A DNA stretch of 64,000 nt from CAYNZV01 sp965217095 (lineage in GTDB: Bacteria > Latescibacterota > UBA2968 > UBA8231): contig OZ244235.1 in NCBI GenBank assembly GCA_965217095.1, forward strand, positions 6,386,001 to 6,450,000. The letters run 5' to 3'. Below are positions 8,279-15,846 of this stretch, one piece after another; position 1 is the first letter of the stretch; each line of letters begins with the position of its first letter. The notes under the pieces were generated by a model. The model was given only the letters and a program-made list of their open reading frames with translations. It made no database searches and was not told the DNA's origin. The position numbers and the translations under genes were made by a program.

Positions 8279-9376
8279 TCAGTCCGGAAGAATCAACAGC
8301 GCCCGGGCTTGCGCCTGCACCGGATACGACTCCGCCACCGGACCCGCGAATATCGCCTCGACCGTCTGGCCCGGCTCGATCTCCGAAAACGGCACCTTGA
8401 CGAATTCATCCCCATCGATGTAGCCGATGAAGGTGCCTGTTGTAATGGTCAGCCATGCTCGATCCACGTTGGTATCTTCCTCCACCCGTCCCTCGATGAG
8501 AAGCACGGCGACTATCTCCTCATTCCTGTAGTCGGGTACGGAGATCTCGGTGACACTGCCGCGAATATCGATCTTCGGCCAGGGGAGCGCTTCGCTCTCA
8601 CCGGAGCCACCTTGTCCTGGCGCGATCGGATCGATGACGATGTCTGGCGGATCGCCACTAGGCACGGACACACCACCATCGTCGTCAGCCTCGCCATTAT
8701 GAGGATAGCGAGCCTTGGCCTGCAAGCTGCCGTCCTCAGTGCTCATAATCCAGGTAGTGGGCTCTTCGACCGGCACCGCTTGCCGCGGAACTACGGCGAA
8801 GGTGAACGGATACGAGATCACCTGGGCTGCCATTTCCCCTGGTGACGGATCGCTCAGGCTTATTGTCACTTGAACGCTGTGCCCATCGTACTCCACCGTC
8901 TCTACGTCGATGCCATAGCCAGTGGTATTGACCTCGCCACGGAGCGCTATGACCAACCAGTTATCGTCGAAGTCAGTGTGTTCAACCGTAGCCAGCAGAT
9001 CGGCATCACCCAGAAGATGCGCCATACGCGCCGCCTCGATCGGGTCACCGGTCACGAAGAGTGCAGGACTCGCTACCGCATCCACCGACAGTCGACCTGG
9101 AGGGGTAACAGCGGGCTCATCCCCGGGTTCCAATATGGGTGAGGTGACCGCCAGGAAGAGCCGGAAATCCTCCTCGGTAATCTCAGAGTCTCCGTTGAGG
9201 TCTGCAGCGACGTCGGTCTCCACCCAGCGTTCGAAACTCACGAAAGCGTCCGAGTGAGGTTCGCCGCCTCGGGATCCGGAGGTCTCTTCTGCGGGTGCTG
9301 ACACCGGATCGACGCCACTACACCCCAACATGACAAGAGCCATCAGGGCAATCGCGGCAAGAATCTTGAAATACAT
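8279..9376 (-). CDS. Secreted lipoprotein with EF-hand-like loop and PrcB-C / DUF3221-like regions
   Basis: The 365-residue protein starts MYFKILAAIALMALVMLGC, a lipoprotein signal with lipobox LGC. A calcium-loop-like DLNGDSEITEED follows (about residues 60-71). The middle region resembles the PrcB C-terminal domain (protease-complex-inhibitor type), with a typical TTGYGIDVETVEYDG strand pair. The last ~90 residues resemble DUF3221, an OB-like fold. The ATG at 9376 is preferred over a start at 9448 because it begins the signal peptide and has GGAGAG upstream. A near-consensus sigma-54 promoter lies 68 bases upstream and a strong terminator follows, so it is a single-gene unit. The function is unknown; envelope protease control is a guess. 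Confidence 0.75.
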   Translation of the reverse strand: MYFKILAAIALMALVMLGCSGVDPVSAPAEETSGSRGGEPHSDAFVSFERWVETDVAADLNGDSEITEEDFRLFLAVTSPILEPGDEPAVTPPGRLSVDAVASPALFVTGDPIEAARMAHLLGDADLLATVEHTDFDDNWLVIALRGEVNTTGYGIDVETVEYDGHSVQVTISLSDPSPGEMAAQVISYPFTFAVVPRQAVPVEEPTTWIMSTEDGSLQAKARYPHNGEADDDGGVSVPSGDPPDIVIDPIAPGQGGSGESEALPWPKIDIRGSVTEISVPDYRNEEIVAVLLIEGRVEEDTNVDRAWLTITTGTFIGYIDGDEFVKVPFSEIEPGQTVEAIFAGPVAESYPVQAQARALLILPD

Positions 9377-9777
9377 GACTACATCTCTCCCCTCGAGGGT
9401 CGATGCCCAAGCCGTTAGAGCTTGAGCTTCCGACGGGCAATATGGCAATTGGCGTGCCAGGCACCGCGGGATTCATGTACAGACCTCATTGGAAGTCGAA
9501 AAGAACTGTAAATAAAAGAGTTGTGCGATTTTCAAGAACAGCCCCCAGGGTTGAGAAAGCAGCGATCGCCAAGCGGCATTCTCAGCTTTTTAGAAAGGGA
9601 TGTCAGAATTCTGATGATAGGAGCGACTGGCCTCGGCTTAGAAATAGTTTGGAGCCGGGCAGTACGTGCCCTATTTTTCTGCCAATTGGTGATGCGGCTC
9701 ACGACGCGCGGGCCATTCCGTCACTAGATTACTATCATTACTCGAACCCACCACATCTCTAGCAAGGAGACCGGAAG
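9377..9777. other. Intergenic region between divergent lipoprotein and repeat-protein genes
   Basis: There are 401 bases with no convincing gene. A plus-strand frame at 9403-9762 has low-complexity, unconserved-looking content and no ribosome site. The region holds the sigma-54 promoter at 9444-9460 and a perfect 12-base palindrome, TCAGAATTCTGA, at 9603-9614 that could bind a regulator. The ribosome site AAGGAGA lies just before 9778. Confidence 0.5.
9444..9460 (-). promoter_or_regulatory. Sigma-54 (RpoN) -24/-12 promoter
   Basis: The minus strand reads CTGGCACGCCAATTGCC. This matches the TGGCACG-N4-TTGC consensus, with the invariant GG and GC exactly 12 bases apart. It lies in an intergenic region pointing at the lipoprotein gene, and transcription would begin about 57 bases before its ATG. 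An NtrC-type activator is encoded elsewhere in the window (56138-57505). Confidence 0.7.
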
Positions 9778-10299
9778 ATGTTGAGAAGAATTCTAATGTT
9801 GGTCTGTGGTCTGGCGCTGTTCGCAGCGGACATCCAGGCGGACGGTCACGAAGAGGGGGAAGGCGGCGGTCGCAAGGGCCGGCCCCATCACCCCCACCTG
9901 ATGATTCCCCTGCCCCCGGACTTCGAGGCACCCTCCCGTGAGGATGGCCCCGGTGCCTTCGTCGAAGCCGCCATTGCTGCTCTCGACCGCAATGAGAACG
10001 GTGCATTGGATGCCGAGGAAATCCTCGCCGCGATGAAGAAGATGCGGGATCATAGGAGGGAGCGCCGTGAGGGCGGTGGTGAAGGCGGCTGCGGTGGTGA
10101 AGGCGGCTGCGGTGGTGAAGGCGGCCGCGGTGGTGAAGGTGGCTGTGGTGGTGAAGGTGGCTGTGGCGGCGATGAACACCACGACCATGATCACGACGAT
10201 CACGACGATCACGATGATGGCGGTGGATGTGGTGGATGTGGTGGATGTGGTGGATGTGGTGGATGTGGCGGTTGCGGCGGCGATGGCGATGAGGAGTAA
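9778..10299 (+). CDS. Secreted EF-hand protein with Gly/Cys and His/Asp tandem repeats
   Basis: The 173-residue protein begins with a signal peptide (MLRRILMLVCGLALFAADIQA). One canonical EF-hand loop, DRNENGALDAEE, sits at about residues 70-81 between helices. A basic linker leads into five GGCGGE-type units (one with Arg for Cys), then a block of alternating His and Asp (DHDDHDDHDD), and finally six GGC triplets ending DGDEE. The mature chain has ten cysteines and six clustered histidines, all in repeats. The composition suggests metal binding or crosslinking at or outside the envelope; no enzyme fold is visible. AAGGAGA precedes the ATG and a perfect terminator follows. I do not recognise a named family. 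Confidence 0.8.
   Translation: MLRRILMLVCGLALFAADIQADGHEEGEGGGRKGRPHHPHLMIPLPPDFEAPSREDGPGAFVEAAIAALDRNENGALDAEEILAAMKKMRDHRRERREGGGEGGCGGEGGCGGEGGRGGEGGCGGEGGCGGDEHHDHDHDDHDDHDDGGGCGGCGGCGGCGGCGGCGGDGDEE
10071..10278 (+). repeat. Three successive in-frame minisatellites inside the repeat-protein gene
   Basis: An 18-base unit (GGCGGCTGCGGTGGTGAA and variants, about five copies) spans about 10071-10170. A 9-base unit, GATCACGAC, is at 10189-10218. A 9-base unit, GGATGTGGT, is repeated six times with drift at 10225-10278. All unit lengths are multiples of three, so copy-number change preserves the reading frame. Confidence 0.9.
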
Positions 10300-10363
10300 C
10301 CGAACTCCGCTGAGTCTCTTGGTTTGACTAGCTTGTAGGCCAACGCGGAGTCAGGTAGAACGT

Positions 10364-10400
10364 GAAAACGGGCAGGTGGCCGGACCACCTGCCCGTTTTC
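10364..10400. terminator. Bidirectional Rho-independent terminator
   Basis: A perfect 16-base stem (GAAAACGGGCAGGTGG paired with CCACCTGCCCGTTTTC) with a five-base loop lies between two convergent genes. It has T-rich flanks on both strands, so it should stop transcripts of the repeat protein (plus) and of the PhyH gene (minus). Confidence 0.9.
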
Positions 10401-10430
10401 TGTATTACTTGCTTATGGCAATACGATCGA

Positions 10431-11285
10431 CTACACCTCCACTGCTGTTGGCTGCGGCGGATTAGCCCAGTGCCCCGATGGATCGGCACCGCTTACCACG
10501 ATTCCTTCCAGATTCCATCCCAAAGCTGCTCGAACCTCGGTGGCGCAGTAGCGTAGCGTTAGGCCGAACCTTCGACGGTTGGACCGATTGACATCAGACC
10601 CGTGGAGCAGCAGATCGCTGTGCAGCGAGATCTCGCCGGCCTTGAGCTCGTCGTAGACCACCTCCCCGTACTGCTCCACGTCGTCCACCGTCTGATTTAA
10701 CACATTCTGTTCGCTGGCGTCGCTGGCACGGTAATGTATATGACCGCGGCGATGAGACCCGGCAACAAAACGCATGCAGGCATTGTCGATGTCGGCGTCA
10801 TCCACCGCAAGCCAGGCGGTCACCGTCCGGGACGGGGTCAAGGGCCAATAGCTGGCATCCTGATGCCACGAAATCTGCTTTCCATCTCCAGGCAGCTTGC
10901 ACAGGCAGTGGGCACCCCAGCCGACCACATGCTCGCCCAGAATATCCTTCACGTGGGCGACGATGCGTTCGTTGCCCAATATGTCGTAAACCAACGGCGA
11001 TTTTAGATGTGCCGAAATGATGGAGTAACTGCTCTGACCGGCGTCCAGGGCTGCTTCCATCATTCCCTCGAGGTGTTCGCGGTATTTCGTTATCTCTTTT
11101 TCCTCGAAGATGGGCACCGGTTTGATGTACCCCTCGCGGTTGTAGGTTTGAATCTGGTCCGCTGTGAGCTCTCGCGGATCTTCGGTCTCCACTTCTTGGA
11201 AACCCAGATCGCGATCCAGGGACGCCAGGTCTTCCTGGGTCGGTATCTTCTTGTAGCGTAGGTCTTCGATTTTATCCATGTGCAT
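10431..11285 (-). CDS. Phytanoyl-CoA dioxygenase (PhyH) family protein
   Basis: A 284-residue Fe(II)/2-oxoglutarate-dependent oxygenase of the double-stranded beta-helix fold. The iron triad is intact: H141 and D143 in SWHQDASYW, and H228 in SDLLLHGSD. An arginine of the NRSNRRR stretch is suited to bind 2-oxoglutarate. GAAGG precedes the start at 11285. The gene is divergent from a GH-like gene and ends at a strong shared terminator. PhyH enzymes hydroxylate many small substrates; here oxidation of a substituent such as an O- or N-alkyl group on a sugar-derived compound is an inference from context only. Confidence 0.88.
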   Translation of the reverse strand: MHMDKIEDLRYKKIPTQEDLASLDRDLGFQEVETEDPRELTADQIQTYNREGYIKPVPIFEEKEITKYREHLEGMMEAALDAGQSSYSIISAHLKSPLVYDILGNERIVAHVKDILGEHVVGWGAHCLCKLPGDGKQISWHQDASYWPLTPSRTVTAWLAVDDADIDNACMRFVAGSHRRGHIHYRASDASEQNVLNQTVDDVEQYGEVVYDELKAGEISLHSDLLLHGSDVNRSNRRRFGLTLRYCATEVRAALGWNLEGIVVSGADPSGHWANPPQPTAVEV

Positions 11286-11371
11286 TTTTGTTACCTTCTC
11301 TGCGCTAGCGTCGAGCCGCTAAATGTTAGCCATTCGCGACGTGGTGGGCAAACGAGATGAGAGGTACCTGA

Positions 11372-12874
11372 TTGAAAGATGGAGCGTTGTTCGAGAAAGC
11401 CAGTAGCGCTACTGCGGGCATCATTGAGATTGGCAACCGCAAGCAGCTGTTTCTGGACGATTTGCTGGTCGACGAGGCGAGCCGCATATCCAGGTTCATG
11501 TACCGACCCGATAAGTACCCCGGAAACCCGATCCTGACAGCCGAGGAACCGTGGGAAATGGGCAAGAACCGGCGTGGGATTGTCGCCGGCGTGGAGATCA
11601 CCGGGCAGACGGTGATCTACGATGAGCAGGAGCGGATCTTCAAGATGTGGTATCTGGGGTGGATGTGGGAGGATGGCCTGCGCCCATGGTGTTACGCCAC
11701 CTCCAAGAACGGCTACGACTGGGAGCGCCCGGATCTGGGCATCTACGAGTACGAGGGTTCCAAACGAAACAACATCATGTTTGCGGCGACGGATCCGAAC
11801 TACTTCAACGTTTTCAAAGACCCCCGCGATCCGGACCCCCAGCGGTTGTACAAGGCCCAGGGTGAGGTGGAGGGTCCGATCTCGAACACCACGGGCGGCG
11901 CCATCAATGCCTACTCGCCGGACGGGATTCATTGGACCGAGCATCCGGATAATCCGGTGGTGAACCACGGCGCCAACTTCGCCGACGCTTCCACGGTGCT
12001 CGGCTGGGACCCGAAGCGGGAGAAATACGTCGGTTACTTCCGCCCGGGGCACCCAGTGGCTCACGAGATCGACGGCATCGGACGCCACCGCCACATCCGC
12101 ACCATAGGCTATTCCGAAAGCGACGACTTCGAGCATTGGACGCCCACCCGCATCATGCTGGCCCCCGATCACTTGAGTCGCGCCGATCACCAGTTCATGC
12201 AGTTCACTGCCGGCATCTACGGCGATTTCTACGTCGGTTTTCTTATGCTGCACCAGACCCATGAACAGACCTGGGAGACCTTTCTTCTCAGTAGCCGCGA
12301 CGGCTTCAACTGGACCTGGGTCGACCGCCACGTGCCGTTTCTCAGCTACGGAGAACTTGGGAGCTACGACGCGGGGTATATGACCCCCTCCGGTCCGATT
12401 CTACACGATGGCACCATCTGGGTTTATTATGGAGCCTTTCGCGGCGCCCATGGTTACGATCCGGTGAAACGGGGGCGCGCCGCCGGCGATCAGACGAACA
12501 TGACCATAGCCCTGGCCACCCTCAACGAGGATCGCTGGGCAGGACTCTTGGCCGGCCCCAATCAGGCGCTGCTGGTGACGAAACCGCTGATCTTCAAGGG
12601 GACCCGCCTCAAGCTCGACATCCACGCCTCCGTGCCCCACGGTAAGCCGGGCGGGATACCCAACTTCGACGAGTGCGATGTGCGGGCGGCCATATCCGAT
12701 CAATCGGGCATGCCGATCGACGGTTTCACCTTCGACCGTTCGACTAATATTCGCGAGAGCGGTGTCCATGAAGTCTCCTGGGAGGGAATGGACTTGAGAC
12801 GTCTGGAAGGAGAAACCGTGCGCCTGCGGTTGGAGATGCGCAACTGCTGCCTGTGCTCGTTTCGATTCTACTAG
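11372..12874 (+). CDS. Beta-propeller glycosyl hydrolase-like protein (paralogue 2 of 5)
   Basis: This 500-residue protein has the same order of landmarks as the gene at 5649-7133: LFLDDLLVDEASR, FKMWYLGW, CYATSKNGYDWERPDLGI, DPDPQRLYK, SPDGIHW, then the C-terminal sandwich ending CSFRFY. No signal peptide is present. The likely start is TTG at 11372, because GAGAGG lies eight bases upstream and the next in-frame ATG is far inside. A PhyH gene follows after 23 bases and a second overlaps that one, so a three-gene operon is likely. A carbohydrate-active propeller is probable; the activity is not determined by the sequence. Confidence 0.75.
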   Translation: MKDGALFEKASSATAGIIEIGNRKQLFLDDLLVDEASRISRFMYRPDKYPGNPILTAEEPWEMGKNRRGIVAGVEITGQTVIYDEQERIFKMWYLGWMWEDGLRPWCYATSKNGYDWERPDLGIYEYEGSKRNNIMFAATDPNYFNVFKDPRDPDPQRLYKAQGEVEGPISNTTGGAINAYSPDGIHWTEHPDNPVVNHGANFADASTVLGWDPKREKYVGYFRPGHPVAHEIDGIGRHRHIRTIGYSESDDFEHWTPTRIMLAPDHLSRADHQFMQFTAGIYGDFYVGFLMLHQTHEQTWETFLLSSRDGFNWTWVDRHVPFLSYGELGSYDAGYMTPSGPILHDGTIWVYYGAFRGAHGYDPVKRGRAAGDQTNMTIALATLNEDRWAGLLAGPNQALLVTKPLIFKGTRLKLDIHASVPHGKPGGIPNFDECDVRAAISDQSGMPIDGFTFDRSTNIRESGVHEVSWEGMDLRRLEGETVRLRLEMRNCCLCSFRFY

Positions 12875-12897
12875 CCTCCTAGCGTAACCCGCACTCC

Positions 12898-13692
12898 ATG
12901 CTGTCCGAGAAACAACACCAGCACTTCAACGCCTTCGGCTTCCTGGTGGTACCGCAGGTGTTCACCTTCGAAGAGATCGCAACACTGGCTGCTGAATTCG
13001 ATCGGGTCGCCGCTCCCTTGCTCGTCGGCGGATCGGCAGACCGGGGCGCGAGCTGCCTCGACCTCCTGAAACACAGCATTGCCTTGGAGAGCTTGCTAGA
13101 AGATGAACGCGCCGCCGGAGTTGCGCGCAATCTACTGGGATCCGATGCAGTCTATCAGCAGAGCACGGCGCTGGCTCACGCGGCTGACGAACCATGGCAA
13201 TCGGCTATGGGATGGGATGTCCGGATTCCCGCCGGTCGCCCGGATGCCCTTAAAAACATGGAATTCGGGGGTCACTATCTTCCGGGCGCCCGCCTGACCA
13301 TCGAGCTGGACGAGGTTAGCGCCGGTTGCCGTCGGGTGATTGCCGGTTCACACCGGGAGCCGTACCACGATCAGCTCTGGACGCTGTGCCCGGAGATCGC
13401 CCTCTTTGGCCAAGACCCGTTGCTGCGGGAGGGGTTGGACGCTTTGTGCGACCGCGATGAGATTCAAGGCGAACGGCGGGCACGTTTGTTCGAAGATCCC
13501 GCCGCCAACAGCTTCGAGCTGGCCCCCGACCAGGTTCCCCACATGGCCGTGGATAACGAGCCGGGAGATCTGGTGATTTTCGACCATATGCTGTGGCACG
13601 GATGTTTCGGAAGTGGTCCTCGGCGCGCTGTAGCGATTGATTGGAAGCGGGAGCCGGCAGCAGACCACCAACGGCGGGGAATCGATGTTTGA
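12898..13692 (+). CDS. PhyH-family protein with disrupted iron-binding motif
   Basis: The 264-residue protein has the PhyH fold: an N-terminal helix bundle (FNAFGFLVVPQVFTFEEI), AGSHREPYHD on the core strand, and a distal histidine in DHMLWHGCFG followed by RRAVAIDW. At the position where this family normally has W-H-x-D it reads WQSAMGWD: residue 101 is Gln and residue 103 is Ala. Two of the three iron ligands therefore appear to be missing. It lies directly after a GH-like gene and overlaps the next PhyH gene by eight bases. It could be a non-catalytic partner of that neighbour; a shifted metal site is the alternative. Confidence 0.8.
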   Translation: MLSEKQHQHFNAFGFLVVPQVFTFEEIATLAAEFDRVAAPLLVGGSADRGASCLDLLKHSIALESLLEDERAAGVARNLLGSDAVYQQSTALAHAADEPWQSAMGWDVRIPAGRPDALKNMEFGGHYLPGARLTIELDEVSAGCRRVIAGSHREPYHDQLWTLCPEIALFGQDPLLREGLDALCDRDEIQGERRARLFEDPAANSFELAPDQVPHMAVDNEPGDLVIFDHMLWHGCFGSGPRRAVAIDWKREPAADHQRRGIDV

Positions 13693-14440
13693 GCCGATCT
13701 TCAAGACCTACCGCTTTGGCGATGAGGAGCGCGCCCAGTTCGATCGGGATGGTCACTACCTGCTTCCCGGTCTGCTCCGCGCCGATGCCTGCGAACAGCT
13801 TGCCGCATCCTGCGTGGCCAACCAGGACCTTCTCGCTTCAAAAGTGGAAGGCAAGAATCCGAAACATTACTCAGCCGAGTTCGACCCGTACTTCGAAAAG
13901 CTGATCGCACATCCGCAGCTTCTCGAGATGGCCCGCTCCGTACTCGGATCGAACATCCGGCTGGACCACTGCGTGACTCTCAACCGGCGCGGCGGTTATC
14001 CCGGCAGCGGATGGCACAGCCACGCTTATGCCGACGACGATCCGAAGCTCGGCCTGGTGCGCATATTTTTTTATGTCAACGGTTTCGAGGCATATGACGG
14101 CGCACTCAAGGTGATGCCCGGTAGCCATCTGTTTCGCGATTCGACGATTGAAGCGGAAACCGACGAGGAATTGCTCACGGGGTGGATGGCGGAAAAGACG
14201 CACCCTTTGACCGGGGAGCCACTGCAGATCGAGGAACTCTCCGCTCCTCCCGGTAGCGTCGCCCTAGTGTGGACTCACGCCGCCCATGGCGTCAGCCCGC
14301 GGCGAAGCGACAGCGGTTTTCGCTGGGCTCTCGTCTTCGGTTACCGAAATCCGGGACAGTTTTGCGTGTCCCGATGGATACGGCCGGAGTTCGAGGGGAA
14401 GGATATTCCAGGAGCGAACGGGCTACTGGACCTCTATTGA
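13685..14440 (+). CDS. PhyH-family protein, HxH variant
   Basis: The 251-residue oxygenase-fold protein starts MFEPIFKTYRFGDEERAQFD. Its start codon overlaps the stop of the preceding PhyH gene by eight bases, which implies translational coupling and excludes the longer frame from 13637. The metal region reads GWHSHAYADDD: H111 and H113 occupy the usual HxD/E positions, giving His instead of the carboxylate. The distal histidine lies in WTHAAHGVSPRR (198 or 201) with an arginine close behind. KVMPGSHLFRD is the typical core strand. An HxH facial set can still bind iron, so activity is possible. The substrate is unknown. Confidence 0.82.
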   Translation: MFEPIFKTYRFGDEERAQFDRDGHYLLPGLLRADACEQLAASCVANQDLLASKVEGKNPKHYSAEFDPYFEKLIAHPQLLEMARSVLGSNIRLDHCVTLNRRGGYPGSGWHSHAYADDDPKLGLVRIFFYVNGFEAYDGALKVMPGSHLFRDSTIEAETDEELLTGWMAEKTHPLTGEPLQIEELSAPPGSVALVWTHAAHGVSPRRSDSGFRWALVFGYRNPGQFCVSRWIRPEFEGKDIPGANGLLDLY

Positions 14441-14541
14441 GGTCGGAGGCGCGTTCGATGGGGCTTCTTCATGCTCCCAGACCTTACCATTTTTGTCCGC
14501 GCCATGATCGGATTCACTGATCTCGGCCCGCCGCTGTAGCG

Positions 14542-15672
14542 TTATCCCCCGATCTCTAGATAACTGCCCTGTATGCAGGTCACTCCGTCCAGCTCCTGCC
14601 CGTAATAACACACGAACAGTTTTCCCGGTTCGTATTCGACCGTTGTCGGATATCCCAAGTCCCTGTTAGGAAGGTTGTTTCGAACGATGATCTCCTCGTC
14701 CGCCAGCCAGGTCCGACCTCCGTCTTCCGAGAGACTCGCGTAGATTCCGAATGGCGCTCTCCGGCGTCCGTAAGTGCACAGGAGGCGTCCATCGGCCAGT
14801 ACCAGCAGGTGTCCGGGAATACCGTCCAGCCCCGTAAACTCGGGGTCGCTCCAGGTCTTGCCGCCGTCCGTCGACCTGCACGCGCGTAGGTACTGGCACC
14901 CGTTCTCCAACCAATCGCTGCGCAGTATACAGATCAACTCTCCAGGCGCCACCTCGGCGATATCAGGTTCGCACAAGAGGCCCTTGGGGAAATCTGCTAT
15001 CAGCACAGGAGGATCCCAGGTTAAACCACCGTCATCCGAGAACACGATGTAGGTGTGCCGGCAGTTACTGGGATGTTCGGTGACGGCATAGGCCACCCGA
15101 TTGTCTTCAAGGTGGATGACGCCGGTTCGCGAAAAACCCTCCTGATAGGGGCCAGGGTCGATCTTGACGGTCTGCTCAAAGCTGTCGCCGCCATCGGTGC
15201 TTATATGAGCGTAGAAACCGTGACGCCCGCGAGCCCAGGTGCACTCGGCATCCTTCCATTCGTCCTCGCCGAACTCCGCGGTAAAACCCTTGCCCGGCAG
15301 TCTGATCTCTACCGCGACGCCTTCCGCGCGCAGCTTTTTCGCCAGGCCAAGAGGATACCAGGCGAAGCGAAACTGCGTGAGAACCACCGAGCCGTTGCGA
15401 AGCTGCGCGATACCGGGACACTCGGTGCCGTACGAGTCGAAGTCAGGGGCGAACCAGGGTTGCGACCAACTCTGTCCCTGGTCGGAGGACCGCGCCAGCA
15501 GGGTGCGGAAAAGCGGATCCCCCGGAGGGTGGTCAAACGGTTGACGCCGCCGGCTGTGATTGAAGGCCGCCAGCCAATCGCCGTTTTCAAGAACCGCGAT
15601 CGATGGGTGGGAGATGTAGGCGAAGTCGTCTTTGTGAACGGTGATGGATCTACCTACCGAAATCTTTGACAT
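14542..15672 (-). CDS. Sialidase-like / BNR (Asp-box) repeat protein
   Basis: The 376-residue six-bladed propeller protein has five Asp-box motifs (S-x-D-x-G-x-x-W): residues 62-69 (SSDQGQSW), 158-165, 212-219 (SDDGGLTW), 267-274 (STDGGKTW) and about 315-322 (SEDGGRTW). No signal peptide is present, so it appears cytoplasmic. Sialidases hydrolyse terminal sialic acid, but many Asp-box proteins of this size act on other sugars or only bind. I could not assign the arginine triad of true sialidases. The gene is divergent from a GH-like paralogue and convergent with the PhyH pair, which supports a glycan-related role. Confidence 0.8.
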   Translation of the reverse strand: MSKISVGRSITVHKDDFAYISHPSIAVLENGDWLAAFNHSRRRQPFDHPPGDPLFRTLLARSSDQGQSWSQPWFAPDFDSYGTECPGIAQLRNGSVVLTQFRFAWYPLGLAKKLRAEGVAVEIRLPGKGFTAEFGEDEWKDAECTWARGRHGFYAHISTDGGDSFEQTVKIDPGPYQEGFSRTGVIHLEDNRVAYAVTEHPSNCRHTYIVFSDDGGLTWDPPVLIADFPKGLLCEPDIAEVAPGELICILRSDWLENGCQYLRACRSTDGGKTWSDPEFTGLDGIPGHLLVLADGRLLCTYGRRRAPFGIYASLSEDGGRTWLADEEIIVRNNLPNRDLGYPTTVEYEPGKLFVCYYGQELDGVTCIQGSYLEIGG

Positions 15673-15846
15673 GGCGAAATCCTCGATTGCATTGGTGGAA
15701 GGGAGAAAACTCTACAATCGATGGAACGCTGTCGATGCCTCGACATTACGCCCATTTGCCAGGCTCCGCGCAGCGAAACCCTGCGGCGTTGGCCACGGCT
15801 GAAAAAATAGACATACTATGGCAATACACACCGACAGGAGAAAACC

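Noticed and set aside
9403..9762. 119-codon plus-strand frame in the intergenic region
   Set aside because: No ribosome site, no domain, and it overlaps the sigma-54 promoter and the start of the lipoprotein leader region.
10071..10278. CRISPR-like repetition
   Set aside because: Repeats are 9 or 18 bases, directly contiguous, in frame and protein-coding, with no unique spacers.
11291..12331. Minus-strand open frame of 346 codons
   Set aside because: Antisense to a GH-like gene with clear family landmarks. No start context or domain.
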